Shown here one piece after another: positions 16,282 to 25,393 of a stretch of DNA of 64,000 bases. Within the stretch, counting starts at the first letter, position 1; each line of letters begins with the position of its first letter. This stretch comes from RBG-13-51-18 sp963739395. GTDB taxonomy: Bacteria; Chloroflexota; Dehalococcoidia; Dehalococcoidales; RBG-16-60-22. The stretch spans positions 558,001 through 622,000 of the forward strand of contig CAVUAE010000001.1 of assembly GCA_963739395.1 (NCBI GenBank). The letters run 5' to 3'. A model generated the notes under the pieces. The model worked only from the letters and a program-made list of their open reading frames with translations, was not told the DNA's origin and ran no database searches. The position numbers and the translations under genes were made by a program.

Positions 16282-18132
16282 TTAGTAAAGTAAGTGGTCA
16301 TCCCCCACCCGCTTAGTCACTTTCTCCTTATCCAGGTATTCCAGCAGCGCCTGGACGTACTTACGGCTGGAACCGAACATATCCCGTACTTCTCCCAACG
16401 TAATCTTGCCGTTCTTTTTGATTTGGGCAGTGATTTTGTATTTCATTTCGTCGTAGGCTTGGGCGGAAAAGACGATATTATCACTCACCTTAACCACCTT
16501 GCCCTGTCCGATAAGGATATTGAGCAAATCCGGGTCGGGGATAAGGTCGGAGGGCGGGGCAAAGGGGCTGGCGGCTAAAGACTTTAAGAACTTATCCATT
16601 TTATCCTGCTGGGCAGCAGTCAGCTTAACCGTATGAGATGGGAGGCGGATATAGCCTCCCTCCTCTATCAAAATCCCCTTCTTGATCAAGCTCTCCAGTG
16701 CAAGTGTTACAAAATTCCCCAGTTTAAGTCGGGTGGCGAACTCCGCCCGGGGCATGCCGGGTCGGGCGGGGTACTTCTTATGATATTCCGCCAGATTAGC
16801 AACGGTTTTTTCGCTTAAGTTTTTCCAGCCAGGTGCCGTCAAGAGCAGACGATTTTTACTTTCACCAAGGGCAATAACGCGTCCTTCCTCAACTAATAAA
16901 TTTATGACGCTTGTAATTTCATTTAACGGAATATTACTCTGTATTGATAGTGCGGCAAGCTCCAGCGGCTGTTTGGTTTCCAGCAGGGCTAAGATTACCT
17001 CTCCAGCAGTGCCGCTTTCTTTAACCTTAAGGTTCTCGATGACTTCGGGACGGAACCGGCGAAGTCTTTTAGCCTGCGCGTCCACAATTTCTCCACCGCC
17101 CAGTGTCTCAATAGGCGAGCGGATAATATATTTATCACCTTTTATAATCGCCAGCGGCTTTTCTAACGTCAGTTGTGCCCAGGTGACGTCGCCGGGCTTA
17201 AGCGCCTCACTTTCTAACAAGCGTACTTTAGCCATCGTCTCCGCCGCTAAGGTATGAAAGCTTATCTCCGCGCCGTGCTTAATTCCGTGTTTTAAATAAG
17301 CAATCAGCTTAAGATTCACTGTGACTAGATTGGTGGGTTTAAGCCAGCCGGGCTTGGTCACCACATCACCTCGCGTTAGCTGGCTAGTGTTAATCCCCAC
17401 CAGGTTCGCCGCCACCCGACTGCCCGGAGTAGCGGTATCTATTTTCGCTTTATGCGTCTGGAGGGCGCGGATTCTGGACTTCAAACCGGTGGGGACAATT
17501 TCCACCTCCTGTCCCACGGTTAAAGCGCCGTCGATAAGCGTGCCGGTGACCACCGTGCCAGAGCCGGTAATCGTAAAAATACGGTCGATGGGGAGGCGGG
17601 GACGTCCCAGGTCTTTCTTAGGTTCGGTTTGGTCCAACTGCTTATCAATAACGCTTACGAGCTCCGGAATGCCTTCGCCGGTGACCGAGGAGACGGCAAT
17701 GATAGGCGACCCAGCGATGGTAGTAGTGGCGATGAGCTCTTCCAACTCCATGCGGACCAGCGCCAGCATCTCCTCGTCCACTAAGTCTTTTTTCGTGATG
17801 GCGACCACCCCGCGTTTTACCCCGATTAAGTCCAGAATGGCGAGGTGCTCAAGCGTCTGGGGCATGATGCCTTCGTTGGCGGCGACAATCAGCAAAGCCA
17901 GGTCGATACCACCGACGCCTGCCAGCATATTCTTCACGAAACGCTCGTGCCCCGGCACATCGACAATACCCACCTCTCGACCGCTCGGTAGCTTGAGCCA
18001 GGCAAAACCCAAATCGATGGTCATGCCTCGCTCTTTTTCTTCCCGCAGACGGTCGGGGTCAATACCGGTGAGTGCTTTCACCAGCAGCGACTTGCCGTGG
18101 TCGATATGACCCGCTGTACCGAGAACGAACAT
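16282..18132 (-). CDS. selB: selenocysteine-specific elongation factor SelB
   Basis: Delivers Sec-tRNA to UGA codons by binding the SECIS mRNA hairpin. 616 residues. EF-Tu-like GTPase with GHIDHGKS (8-15), DVPGH (58-62) and TKKD (113-116), beta-barrel domains 2-3, and a C-terminal array of winged-helix domains (about 370-616) for SECIS binding. With selA and tRNA-Sec in the window it shows that Sec is decoded. Same strand as selA and the AICAR formyltransferase, but separated from them by a RAYT. Confidence 0.96.
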   Translation of the reverse strand: MFVLGTAGHIDHGKSLLVKALTGIDPDRLREEKERGMTIDLGFAWLKLPSGREVGIVDVPGHERFVKNMLAGVGGIDLALLIVAANEGIMPQTLEHLAILDLIGVKRGVVAITKKDLVDEEMLALVRMELEELIATTTIAGSPIIAVSSVTGEGIPELVSVIDKQLDQTEPKKDLGRPRLPIDRIFTITGSGTVVTGTLIDGALTVGQEVEIVPTGLKSRIRALQTHKAKIDTATPGSRVAANLVGINTSQLTRGDVVTKPGWLKPTNLVTVNLKLIAYLKHGIKHGAEISFHTLAAETMAKVRLLESEALKPGDVTWAQLTLEKPLAIIKGDKYIIRSPIETLGGGEIVDAQAKRLRRFRPEVIENLKVKESGTAGEVILALLETKQPLELAALSIQSNIPLNEITSVINLLVEEGRVIALGESKNRLLLTAPGWKNLSEKTVANLAEYHKKYPARPGMPRAEFATRLKLGNFVTLALESLIKKGILIEEGGYIRLPSHTVKLTAAQQDKMDKFLKSLAASPFAPPSDLIPDPDLLNILIGQGKVVKVSDNIVFSAQAYDEMKYKITAQIKKNGKITLGEVRDMFGSSRKYVQALLEYLDKEKVTKRVGDDHLLY

Positions 18133-18158
18133 TTTTTCTCTACATCAATTTTATATTT

Positions 18159-18674
18159 TTAACGTTTCACAGGCGTCACTGCCTGTGACACAAATAACCA
18201 TTTATAGTTTACCGGCTGCTTAACTATTCCCGCTTTTACAGGATTAAATATAACGTAATTCATTATGTCGAAGAAGTCATTTTCATTCCTGATAATTCGG
18301 TCATAGTTTTCATCAATCCAAATACTGCCTTTAACATGTAATACTCTTTGTATTTCATGAGCCGAGTAGGATTTAATACTATGCATTATCTGAGCAAGGC
18401 TGTAATAAACTCCTCTAGACTGTTCTAGCGGTAACAATACTATATGAACGTGCGTTTTCATTACAACGCAGGCATACAATTTATATTTTTTATCGATGTG
18501 ATACTTAATAGCCGCTAAAACAATATCTTTAGCCGGTGGAGTTAGTTCATATCCTATCGCTACATTAAAAGTGATAAAATAAGCACTCCCGGGGTTCTCC
18601 CAGTGTGGCAGATTCCTTTTGTATATTCGGAACTCTTTAACTGGTTTTAACCTAGAGCCTGATTTCAATATCAT
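18159..18674 (-). mobile_element. REP-associated tyrosine transposase (RAYT) gene
   Basis: 171 residues of the Y1/TnpA_REP group. N-terminal RNLPHWENPGSAYFITF, HUH-type THVHIVLLP (usual form NHVHL), then SIKSYSAHEI, and GSIWIDENYDRIIRNENDF with the presumed catalytic Tyr, ending NPVKAGIV. These enzymes cleave single-stranded REP hairpins. Matching hairpins lie at both ends (18167-18188, inside the last codons, and 18691-18712, 17 bases before the start). It sits between the AICAR formyltransferase gene and selB. Confidence 0.9.
18167..18188. repeat. REP-like hairpin overlapping the RAYT 3' end
   Basis: TCACAGGC-GTCACT-GCCTGTGA, an 8-base-pair stem. It is inverted relative to the hairpin at 18691-18712: on the minus strand the loop reads AGTGAC, against AGAGAC on the plus strand there. 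Confidence 0.75.
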
Positions 18675-18690
18675 TCCCCTTAATGATTAT

Positions 18691-18712
18691 TCACGGGCAG
18701 AGACGCCCGTGA
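18691..18712. repeat. REP-like hairpin upstream of the RAYT start
   Basis: TCACGGGC-AGAGAC-GCCCGTGA, an 8-base-pair stem. Forms an inverted pair with 18167-18188 around the transposase gene. Confidence 0.75.
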
Positions 18713-18750
18713 GACGGTCTTTACACTGTATAACGTTTTACTGCTATTCC

Positions 18751-19926
18751 CTAATGGTGGAAAAACCTGATGCCGGAAAACGCCATAACCATGCCGTAAT
18801 CGTTGCAGGCTTTAATAACGTCATCATCACGGACCGAGCCGCCAGGCTGTAAAACGTAAGCCACGCCGCTTTCATAAGCCCGGTCGATAGTATCGCGGAA
18901 GGGTATCATGCCGTCGGACGAGAGGGAGACGCCCTTAAGCTTCTTCAGCCAGTCCCTTTTCTGGTCCCAGGTAAGCTGCGGCGGCACTCTAACCATGGCG
19001 GACTTTATCGTTTCTTTTTCAAACTTGTTCAGTCGTTCCTGTAAATATAAATCAATGGCGTTATTCTTATCCGCCCGAGAGACATCTTCACGCCACTTAA
19101 TCGCCAAAACGGTGGGATGCTGACGCAAGAACCAGCGGTCGGCTTTTTCCGCCGCCAGGCGCGTACAATGAATGCGTGACTGCTGCCCCGCCCCGATGCC
19201 GATAGCCTGCCCGTCTACGGCGAAGCCGATGGTATTAGACTGGGTGTATTTAATAGCCGTCGTGCAGATAATAAGGTCGCGGACAACATCGGCGGAGAAT
19301 TCCTTCTTTTTCGTCACGACATTTTTTAGCATATCTGCTGTAGCGATAGTATTGTTGCGCTTCTGCTCGAACTGGATGCCGAAGACCTCGCGCATCTCTG
19401 TTTCTTCCGGTGTGTAATCAGCGTCCATTTCGATAACTAAATATTTACCGCTTTTTTTGGCTTTAAGGATATCCAAGGCGTCTTTTTCATATCCCGGGGC
19501 GATGACACCGTCGGAGACCTCTCGATAAATCAGCTTAGCCGTCGGCACATCCACTTTATCGCTCAAAGCCACGAAGTCGCCGTAGGAAGAAACGCGGTCG
19601 GCGCCGCGGGCCCGAGCATAAGCCGCCATCACCGGCGACTCCGACATGTCCTCGACGAAATAGGCTTTCTTAAGTACATCGGTAAGCGGGATGCCCACCG
19701 CTGCCCCTGCCGGACTGACATGCTTAAAGGACGCCGCCGCCGGCAGCTTGAGAATCTGCTTCAGCTCTCTAACTAGCTGCCAGGAGTTCAAAGCATCCAG
19801 CATATTGATATAACCCGGCGCGCCGTTAAGGACATTAAATGGGAGAGTACCTTTCTTGGCGAAAATGCGGGCGGGTTTCTGGTGGGGATTAAAACCGTAA
19901 CGTAGGATAATTTCTTTTTCAGCCAT
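18751..19926 (-). CDS. purH: stand-alone AICAR formyltransferase (PurH C-terminal-type)
   Basis: Purine synthesis step 9: transfers formyl from 10-formyl-THF to AICAR. 391 residues covering only the AICARFT half of bifunctional PurH. Evidence: RYGFNPHQKPA start, FKHVSPAGAA with the catalytic Lys-His pair near 68-69, and IGIGAGQQSRIHCTRLAAEKA. No IMP cyclohydrolase (MGS-like) domain is attached; that activity must be encoded elsewhere. It follows selA by 20 bases on the same strand. Confidence 0.92.
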   Translation of the reverse strand: MAEKEIILRYGFNPHQKPARIFAKKGTLPFNVLNGAPGYINMLDALNSWQLVRELKQILKLPAAASFKHVSPAGAAVGIPLTDVLKKAYFVEDMSESPVMAAYARARGADRVSSYGDFVALSDKVDVPTAKLIYREVSDGVIAPGYEKDALDILKAKKSGKYLVIEMDADYTPEETEMREVFGIQFEQKRNNTIATADMLKNVVTKKKEFSADVVRDLIICTTAIKYTQSNTIGFAVDGQAIGIGAGQQSRIHCTRLAAEKADRWFLRQHPTVLAIKWREDVSRADKNNAIDLYLQERLNKFEKETIKSAMVRVPPQLTWDQKRDWLKKLKGVSLSSDGMIPFRDTIDRAYESGVAYVLQPGGSVRDDDVIKACNDYGMVMAFSGIRFFHH

Positions 19927-19946
19927 TTTATGACTCCTGAATTTCT

Positions 19947-21305
19947 TTATTTATCAGCCAGACTGGAAAGCGCTTTGATAACAATATCATCTTCTTCCGG
20001 CAGGACAGTGCGAGGGTCGAGGAGGAGCTGGTCTTTTTCCACTCGCCCGATGATTGGAACTACCATAAGGCGTAACTTACGCCCGATTTCTTGTGATTTC
20101 TTGCCGCCACCAATAGATACCAGCTTGGTCGGCAAGCTGCCGCCTGGTAAACTGCCACCCCCTACCATCGTCTCCCCATTAACCACTTTAGCGTCACCGT
20201 AAGCCTTTGCCCAGTTTTTGGCGCGTTTTTCTATTTCCTTCAGCGGCGCGGCAATCATTCGCCAGACCGGAATTTTAACGACCGCCTCTCCTTTGAGATA
20301 ATACAGTAGCGTTACTGCCAATGCTGCCAGTCTCGTTTTATCGATGCGTAATGCCCGCGCCAACGGGTGTCGCTTAAGTTTATCGATATACTGCTTTTCA
20401 CCGACGATAATGCCAGCCTGCGGTCCGCCTAATAACTTATCGCCGGAGAAGAAGGTAAGCGAGACTCCTACTTTAACGCTTTGCTGCACCATCGGCTCCG
20501 GAGCTAATCCGAATTTGGTAGTATCCAGCAAACTTCCGCTACCGATATCGTCAAGAACTAATAAGTGGTGTTTCTTACCGATATTCACCAACTCTTCTAA
20601 CGTGACTTCACTGGTAAAGCCCACCAGCCTAAAATTACTGGAATGTACGCGCATAAGAGCCACAGTTCCCTCGTCGATGGCTTCTTCAAAGTCGCGGGCA
20701 TAAGTACGATTAGTCGTCCCTACCTCGACAAGTTTTACGCCGCTCTGCCGCATGACGTCCGGAATGCGGAAGCCACCCCCTATCTCCACCGCCTGACCGC
20801 GAGAAACGATGACTTTTTTACGCTTGGCTAAAGCCGTAAGTCCTAGAAGCACCGCCGCGGCGTTATTATTAACAACAAGCGCCGCTTCGGCGCCGGTAAG
20901 CTGGCATAAAAGACTCTCTACGTGTACATGGCGCGACCCTCGTTCGCCGCTTGTTAAGTCAAACTCAAGATTGGCGTAGCCGCGGCTGGCTTCTTCCATG
21001 GCTGTCAGAGCTTGTTCACTTAAAGGCGCACGTCCAAGATTAGTATGTAAAATCACGCCGGAGGCATTGATTACACGGCGTAGACTTGGTTTGACGATAG
21101 TATTAAGTCGATTCAGTGTCGCAGTAACTATTTGGTCTAGGGAGGGGCGGGGTTTACCTGACTTTATGTTTTTACGTTCTTGCTCCAGCTGCTGTCGGAC
21201 AACATCAACTAATAACTCATGAGGGTAGTTCTTGGTCGAACGGGCAAATCGGGCGTCAGTTAACACCTTATCAACACTCGGCAATTTCCGCAGTTCCGTG
21301 TCCAT
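19947..21305 (-). CDS. selA: L-seryl-tRNA(Sec) selenium transferase SelA
   Basis: PLP enzyme that converts Ser-tRNA(Sec) to Sec-tRNA(Sec) using selenophosphate. 452 residues from the ATG at 21305; a TTG six codons upstream is less likely. N-terminal tRNA-binding domain with LPSVDKVL, RRVINASGVILHTNLGRAPLS, then the PLP-lysine motif FFSGDKLLGGPQAG (Lys near 290). Head of the minus-strand selA-AICARFT-selB series. Confidence 0.97.
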   Translation of the reverse strand: MDTELRKLPSVDKVLTDARFARSTKNYPHELLVDVVRQQLEQERKNIKSGKPRPSLDQIVTATLNRLNTIVKPSLRRVINASGVILHTNLGRAPLSEQALTAMEEASRGYANLEFDLTSGERGSRHVHVESLLCQLTGAEAALVVNNNAAAVLLGLTALAKRKKVIVSRGQAVEIGGGFRIPDVMRQSGVKLVEVGTTNRTYARDFEEAIDEGTVALMRVHSSNFRLVGFTSEVTLEELVNIGKKHHLLVLDDIGSGSLLDTTKFGLAPEPMVQQSVKVGVSLTFFSGDKLLGGPQAGIIVGEKQYIDKLKRHPLARALRIDKTRLAALAVTLLYYLKGEAVVKIPVWRMIAAPLKEIEKRAKNWAKAYGDAKVVNGETMVGGGSLPGGSLPTKLVSIGGGKKSQEIGRKLRLMVVPIIGRVEKDQLLLDPRTVLPEEDDIVIKALSSLADK

Positions 21306-21416
21306 CGGCTTAATTCTACACAATAAATAGGTTTACTTCAAAATGTAGTAGAATGAAAATATAGACCTATATTATAATTTCCCAGCAACATGATTTATCC
21401 AGCAGGAAAACATCTT

Positions 21417-22463
21417 ATGAAAATCGCAGTAGCCATGAGTGGCGGCGTCGACTCTTCCGTAGCTGCCGCTTTACTTAAGCGAGAGGGGCATGAAGTCATC
21501 GGTGTGACAATGCAATTATCTTCCCCTGACGATACTGTTCGCCAAGCCATCACCGACGCCCAAAAAGTCGCTGAAAAACTGGGAATTGAACACCATATTA
21601 TCGATTTACAGGATGTATTTTCTCGCACGATTATTACCGACTTTTACCGCGAATACAGTCGCGGCTATACACCGAATCCCTGTGTTATGTGCAACAGGGA
21701 TATCAAATTTGGTATATTGTGGGAAAGGGTTAAGGGGCTGGGAGTAGAGTTTTTAGCCACCGGGCATTATGCCAGAATTGCAAAAGACGATAACCGATAT
21801 CTACTGAAAAAAGGGAAGGATAAGCATAAAGACCAAAGTTACTTTCTTTGCCAGCTGACGCAGGAACAGTTGTCTCGTACCCTGTTCCCGCTCGGCAGGT
21901 TGACTAAAGAAAAAGTAAAACAAATTGCTCGTAAACTTGGACTTCCCGTCACGGAAAGACCGGAAAGTCAGGAAATATGTTTTGTAACAGATAATGACCA
22001 TGCCCGATTTTTAAGAGAACACTTCTCGGGGGAAATAAAACCGGGACCGATACTAAACAAACAGGGGAAATTAATGGGACAACATCAAGGCATTATGTTT
22101 TATACCGTCGGGCAGCGTAAGGGACTCGGCATTACAGCTGCCGAACCGTTATATGTAACTGCCATTGAACCGGAAAGGAATACTGTAATCGTTGGAATAA
22201 AAGAGGAAACATACTCCAGTGATTTGGTTGCCGATAACCTTAACTGGATAGCCATAACCATGCCGGAAAAACCAATCAAGGTAAAAGCTAGAATTAGATA
22301 TCATCACCCGGAGGCAAACGCTATTATTACCCCACTGGACGAAAAGCGTGTTCATGTGAAATTCAATAAACCGCAAATGGCTATCACTCCCGGACAAGCG
22401 GTGGTTTTTTATCATGGCGATACTGTTATCGGAGGCGGTAAAATAGTGAGACAAGGCAGGTAA
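21417..22463 (+). CDS. mnmA: tRNA-specific 2-thiouridylase MnmA
   Basis: Makes 2-thiouridine at the wobble base of tRNA Lys/Glu/Gln. 348 residues from the ATG at 21417, preceded by AGGAAAA. PP-loop SGGVDSSV (8-15), first catalytic Cys in NPCVMCNRDIKFG (about 92-95), KDQSYFLCQL, and second Cys in SQEICFV (near 189). First gene of an operon reaching to 26418, divergent from selA. Confidence 0.96.
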   Translation: MKIAVAMSGGVDSSVAAALLKREGHEVIGVTMQLSSPDDTVRQAITDAQKVAEKLGIEHHIIDLQDVFSRTIITDFYREYSRGYTPNPCVMCNRDIKFGILWERVKGLGVEFLATGHYARIAKDDNRYLLKKGKDKHKDQSYFLCQLTQEQLSRTLFPLGRLTKEKVKQIARKLGLPVTERPESQEICFVTDNDHARFLREHFSGEIKPGPILNKQGKLMGQHQGIMFYTVGQRKGLGITAAEPLYVTAIEPERNTVIVGIKEETYSSDLVADNLNWIAITMPEKPIKVKARIRYHHPEANAIITPLDEKRVHVKFNKPQMAITPGQAVVFYHGDTVIGGGKIVRQGR

Positions 22464-22466
22464 ATT

Positions 22467-22925
22467 ATGGTTTCGATAATCGCCGTAAACCGGAGTGAAA
22501 AGAAAGGCACCAGTAAAAAACCTGTTCCGGAAATAGAGGTTAAAGAAGGCTTCGGCGTCGTCGGCGATGCCCACGCTGACTGCCAGACACACCGCCAGGT
22601 AAGCTTGCTGGCGATAGAGAGCATCGACAAAATGCGCCGTAAAGGCTTCGACTTTTTAAAACCGGGAGACTTTGCGGAAAATATTACCACCAAAGGTATC
22701 AACTTAGCTTCACTCCCTATCGGCACCAGATTAAACGCCGGTAAAGAAGTGATATTGGAAATTACACAGATCGGCAAGGAATGTCATGCCGCCTGCGCTA
22801 TCCGTAAGCAGGTAGGCGACTGTGTCATGCCGCGGGAGGGGGTATTCGCTAAAGTTATTCGCAGCGGACGCATAAAAGCTGGTGACACTATCAAGATAGT
22901 CGATAAGAGAAAAAATGGAAAGTAA
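22467..22925 (+). CDS. MOSC domain-containing protein
   Basis: 152 residues, a single MOSC domain as in the C-terminal part of Mo-cofactor sulfurases. Typical elements: GVVGDAHAD, RQVSLLAIESI, GDFAENITTKGINL, and the conserved Cys in GKECHAACAI (near 110) proposed to carry sulfur. It starts 3 bases after mnmA and overlaps the first FdhD-like gene. Likely a carrier or transferase of sulfur for the molybdenum cofactor. Confidence 0.9.
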   Translation: MVSIIAVNRSEKKGTSKKPVPEIEVKEGFGVVGDAHADCQTHRQVSLLAIESIDKMRRKGFDFLKPGDFAENITTKGINLASLPIGTRLNAGKEVILEITQIGKECHAACAIRKQVGDCVMPREGVFAKVIRSGRIKAGDTIKIVDKRKNGK

Positions 22926-23619
22926 AATTTTAACCAACATCGAATATAGTCGCGTTCTTGGTACCTGCCGAACAGCTACTGAAAGAATCATTAAAGAAAC
23001 CGCCCTGACCATCCGCATCAGCGGCAAACACCATGCCACGGCAATGATTCTGGCGACGTTAGAAAGAGAATTCATTTATGGTCACCTGCTAACCCAGGGA
23101 ATAATCCAAAGCGCTAGGGATATACGAAGTCTAACGATCAGAAACTATACCGCTGAAGTTACTCTAGCTCGCAAGGTTAATAAGAAACCACCCCACCATA
23201 AAGTCAGCTCTAGTCTTAAGGTAAGAACCAGCGACATTTTTAACTATGTGAAGGCTATCACGCAATCCGAGATATTTAACGAGACGGAAGCTGTTTATAC
23301 CGCCGGCTTGTTTCTTTATGGTAGAGAGGCAGCAGTTTGCATCGCCGAAGACCTGGGACGGTACAACGTTTTGGATAAGGTCATCGGTTATGGTCTCCTG
23401 CATAATATCGATTTCCGCCAGACCATCGTAGCTTCTACTGGCAGGCAGCCTGCAGAAATGCTGTTAAAATGCCGTAATGTAGGCATCCCCGTTATTGCCA
23501 CTAAAGCGGTACCGACTACTCTGGCGGTTGAAATCGCCGATAAAGCCGGCATCACCATTATCGGGCTGGTGCGAGGTAAGACAATGATAGTTTATAGTCA
23601 CCCGGAGAGAATCATTTAA
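22915..23619 (+). CDS. FdhD-like protein, copy 1 (lacking the CxxC)
   Basis: FdhD passes sulfur from a cysteine desulfurase to the Mo/W cofactor of formate dehydrogenases. 234 residues with conserved C-terminal features EDLGRYNVLDKVIG, VASTGRQPAEML, and GITIIGLVRG...YSHPERI. The mobile CxxC of canonical FdhD is absent: that region reads HHKVSSSLKVRTS. The usual EDxGRHN is EDLGRYN. This copy is probably altered in, or does not use, Cys-based sulfur relay. Overlaps MOSC and abuts copy 2. Confidence 0.82.
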   Translation: MESKILTNIEYSRVLGTCRTATERIIKETALTIRISGKHHATAMILATLEREFIYGHLLTQGIIQSARDIRSLTIRNYTAEVTLARKVNKKPPHHKVSSSLKVRTSDIFNYVKAITQSEIFNETEAVYTAGLFLYGREAAVCIAEDLGRYNVLDKVIGYGLLHNIDFRQTIVASTGRQPAEMLLKCRNVGIPVIATKAVPTTLAVEIADKAGITIIGLVRGKTMIVYSHPERII

Positions 23620-24450
23620 ATGTCGAGCTTAAAAACATCAAGGAAAATTAATTGTTGGGAACTAACCAGCAAACAGCTGACCCCAACAAAGTCGGACGTT
23701 ATTGTCGAGGAGGAACTGCCTATCTATGTTAACGGTAAGCAGCTAATCACCGCCTCCGTTACCCCTACCTTCGAGAGGGAGTTTGCTTTAGGCTACCTAC
23801 TAGGTCAGGGATTCATTAACCGACAGGATGAAGTAGAATCGGTAGAAATACTAAACAACACCATCCACGTGACTTTGAAGGATAAACGCAAAATATTCAC
23901 CGGTACAGGAAAGACCGACTACCGCATTGTTTCCAGCGGCGGCAGGTCTATGTATGCCGGAGATGCCGCTTTGCCGGTAATAAAATCAAATATTTCCGTT
24001 CGGAAGCGAATTATCTTTTACGCGATGAATCAGCTTTTTAGAAATGCCGAGCTTTATGAAACAACCAAGGGCGTCTATGCCGCCGGACTTTTTGACACCA
24101 GAGCCAGTGCCATCTGTATCGTCGAAGATATTGGACGGCATAATACGCTGGATAAAATCATCGGTTATGCCCTAAGGCATAAGGTCGATTTCAGTAAGTC
24201 GATACTCGTTTCTACCGGTCATATGGCTTCGGAGATGGTCACGAAAATATCCCGCTGCGGTATCCCCATAGCCGCCACTGTAACTGCTGTAACCGATAAA
24301 GGACTAGAAATCGCGAAAAAGTACGGTCTGACTATCATCGGCTTTGTGCGGGATAAAGGCACTAAAATGAGCACGGATATGAATGTAAAAGTTACCAAAG
24401 CCGCCAGCATGAAAATATACTGCGGCGCGGCGAGAATCATCTGTGAATAA
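23620..24450 (+). CDS. FdhD-like protein, copy 2 (lacking the CxxC)
   Basis: 276 residues, closer to canonical FdhD. N-terminal EEELPIYVNGKQLITASVTPTFEREFALGYLLGQGFI, then TKGVYAAGLF, EDIGRHNTLDKIIG, VSTGHMASEMV and GLTIIGFVRDKG. The sulfur-transfer CxxC position reads SSGGRSMYAG with no Cys. It is directly adjacent to copy 1 with no gap, so the two may form a heteromer. Confidence 0.85.
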   Translation: MSSLKTSRKINCWELTSKQLTPTKSDVIVEEELPIYVNGKQLITASVTPTFEREFALGYLLGQGFINRQDEVESVEILNNTIHVTLKDKRKIFTGTGKTDYRIVSSGGRSMYAGDAALPVIKSNISVRKRIIFYAMNQLFRNAELYETTKGVYAAGLFDTRASAICIVEDIGRHNTLDKIIGYALRHKVDFSKSILVSTGHMASEMVTKISRCGIPIAATVTAVTDKGLEIAKKYGLTIIGFVRDKGTKMSTDMNVKVTKAASMKIYCGAARIICE

Positions 24451-24476
24451 CCCATTCTTTAGGGTAAAATAAAGAT

Positions 24477-25382
24477 ATGACTAAAGGTATTATCGAGCGG
24501 ATACTTAAGCTAAAAAAGGCTAAAAACGCTGTAATCCTCTCACATAACTATCAGCGTGGCGAAGTTCAGGATATTGCGGACTTCGTGGGAGATTCGCTGG
24601 AGTTAAGCCAAAAAGCCGCTAAAACCAACGCTGACGTTATCGTCTTTTGCGGTGTACACTTCATGGCGGAGACGGCTTCAATTCTTAACCCTAAAAAAAC
24701 TGTATTGTTACCGGACGCTGGCGCCGGTTGTCCCATGGCTAATATGATTAACGCCGAACAGTTACGGGCTAAGAAGAAAGAACTGCCGGGCTATACGGTT
24801 GTCACCTACATCAATTCTACCGCCGCCGTCAAAGCCGAGTCCGATTACTGCTGTACATCGGCTAACGGCGTTAAGGTAGTTAACAGTATCAAAAACGATA
24901 AAATTTTGTTCGTTCCAGACCAGTATTTGGGCTACTTTATCTCAAAAAAGACGGGTAAAAAAATGGAACTCTGGCCTGGCTACTGTCCCACTCACGTCAA
25001 AATATCGCCGGAGGATATTCTCCAACAAAAAATGAAACATTATAAAGCCAAAGTGGTGGTACACCCAGAGTGCCGACCGGAGGTTATCGCCCTGGCGGAC
25101 GAAGCCTTAAGCACCAGCGGCATGATACGCTACGCTGCCCAACCGGACGTGACGGAGTTAATCGTTGGCACCGAAGTTGAATTATTACATCGTCTTAATA
25201 AAGAAAACCCGGGTAAGAAATTCTATCCGGCTTCCAAGAATGCCGTATGCCCCAACATGAAAAAAATTACACTGGAAAAAATACTAACATCGCTGGAAAT
25301 GATGATGCCGGTGGTAAAAGTGCCGGAAGCCATACGCCTAAGAGCTTTAACGCCCGTCGAATGTATGCTGAAAATCGTTTAA
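24477..25382 (+). CDS. nadA: quinolinate synthase NadA
   Basis: [4Fe-4S] enzyme that condenses iminoaspartate with DHAP to quinolinate in NAD synthesis. 301 residues. HNYQRGEVQDIADFVGDSL at the N terminus, FCGVHFMAETA, and the other cluster-ligand candidates in WPGYCPTH and AVCPNMKK. No nadB or nadC is nearby; the gene sits within the sulfur/Mo operon. Complete. Confidence 0.95.
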   Translation: MTKGIIERILKLKKAKNAVILSHNYQRGEVQDIADFVGDSLELSQKAAKTNADVIVFCGVHFMAETASILNPKKTVLLPDAGAGCPMANMINAEQLRAKKKELPGYTVVTYINSTAAVKAESDYCCTSANGVKVVNSIKNDKILFVPDQYLGYFISKKTGKKMELWPGYCPTHVKISPEDILQQKMKHYKAKVVVHPECRPEVIALADEALSTSGMIRYAAQPDVTELIVGTEVELLHRLNKENPGKKFYPASKNAVCPNMKKITLEKILTSLEMMMPVVKVPEAIRLRALTPVECMLKIV

Positions 25383-25393
25383 GAGGAAAAATT

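Noticed and set aside
17321..18109. Long open frame antisense to selB
   Set aside because: Shadow of selB codon structure: low-complexity Ser/Arg/Pro-rich product, no RBS and no recognisable domain. The same reasoning was applied to antisense frames over pnp, clpC-like and others.
25247..25393. In-frame upstream extension of the ThiF-like gene into nadA
   Set aside because: It overlaps nadA in another frame and has no homology to the family; the ATG at 25394 has a good RBS.
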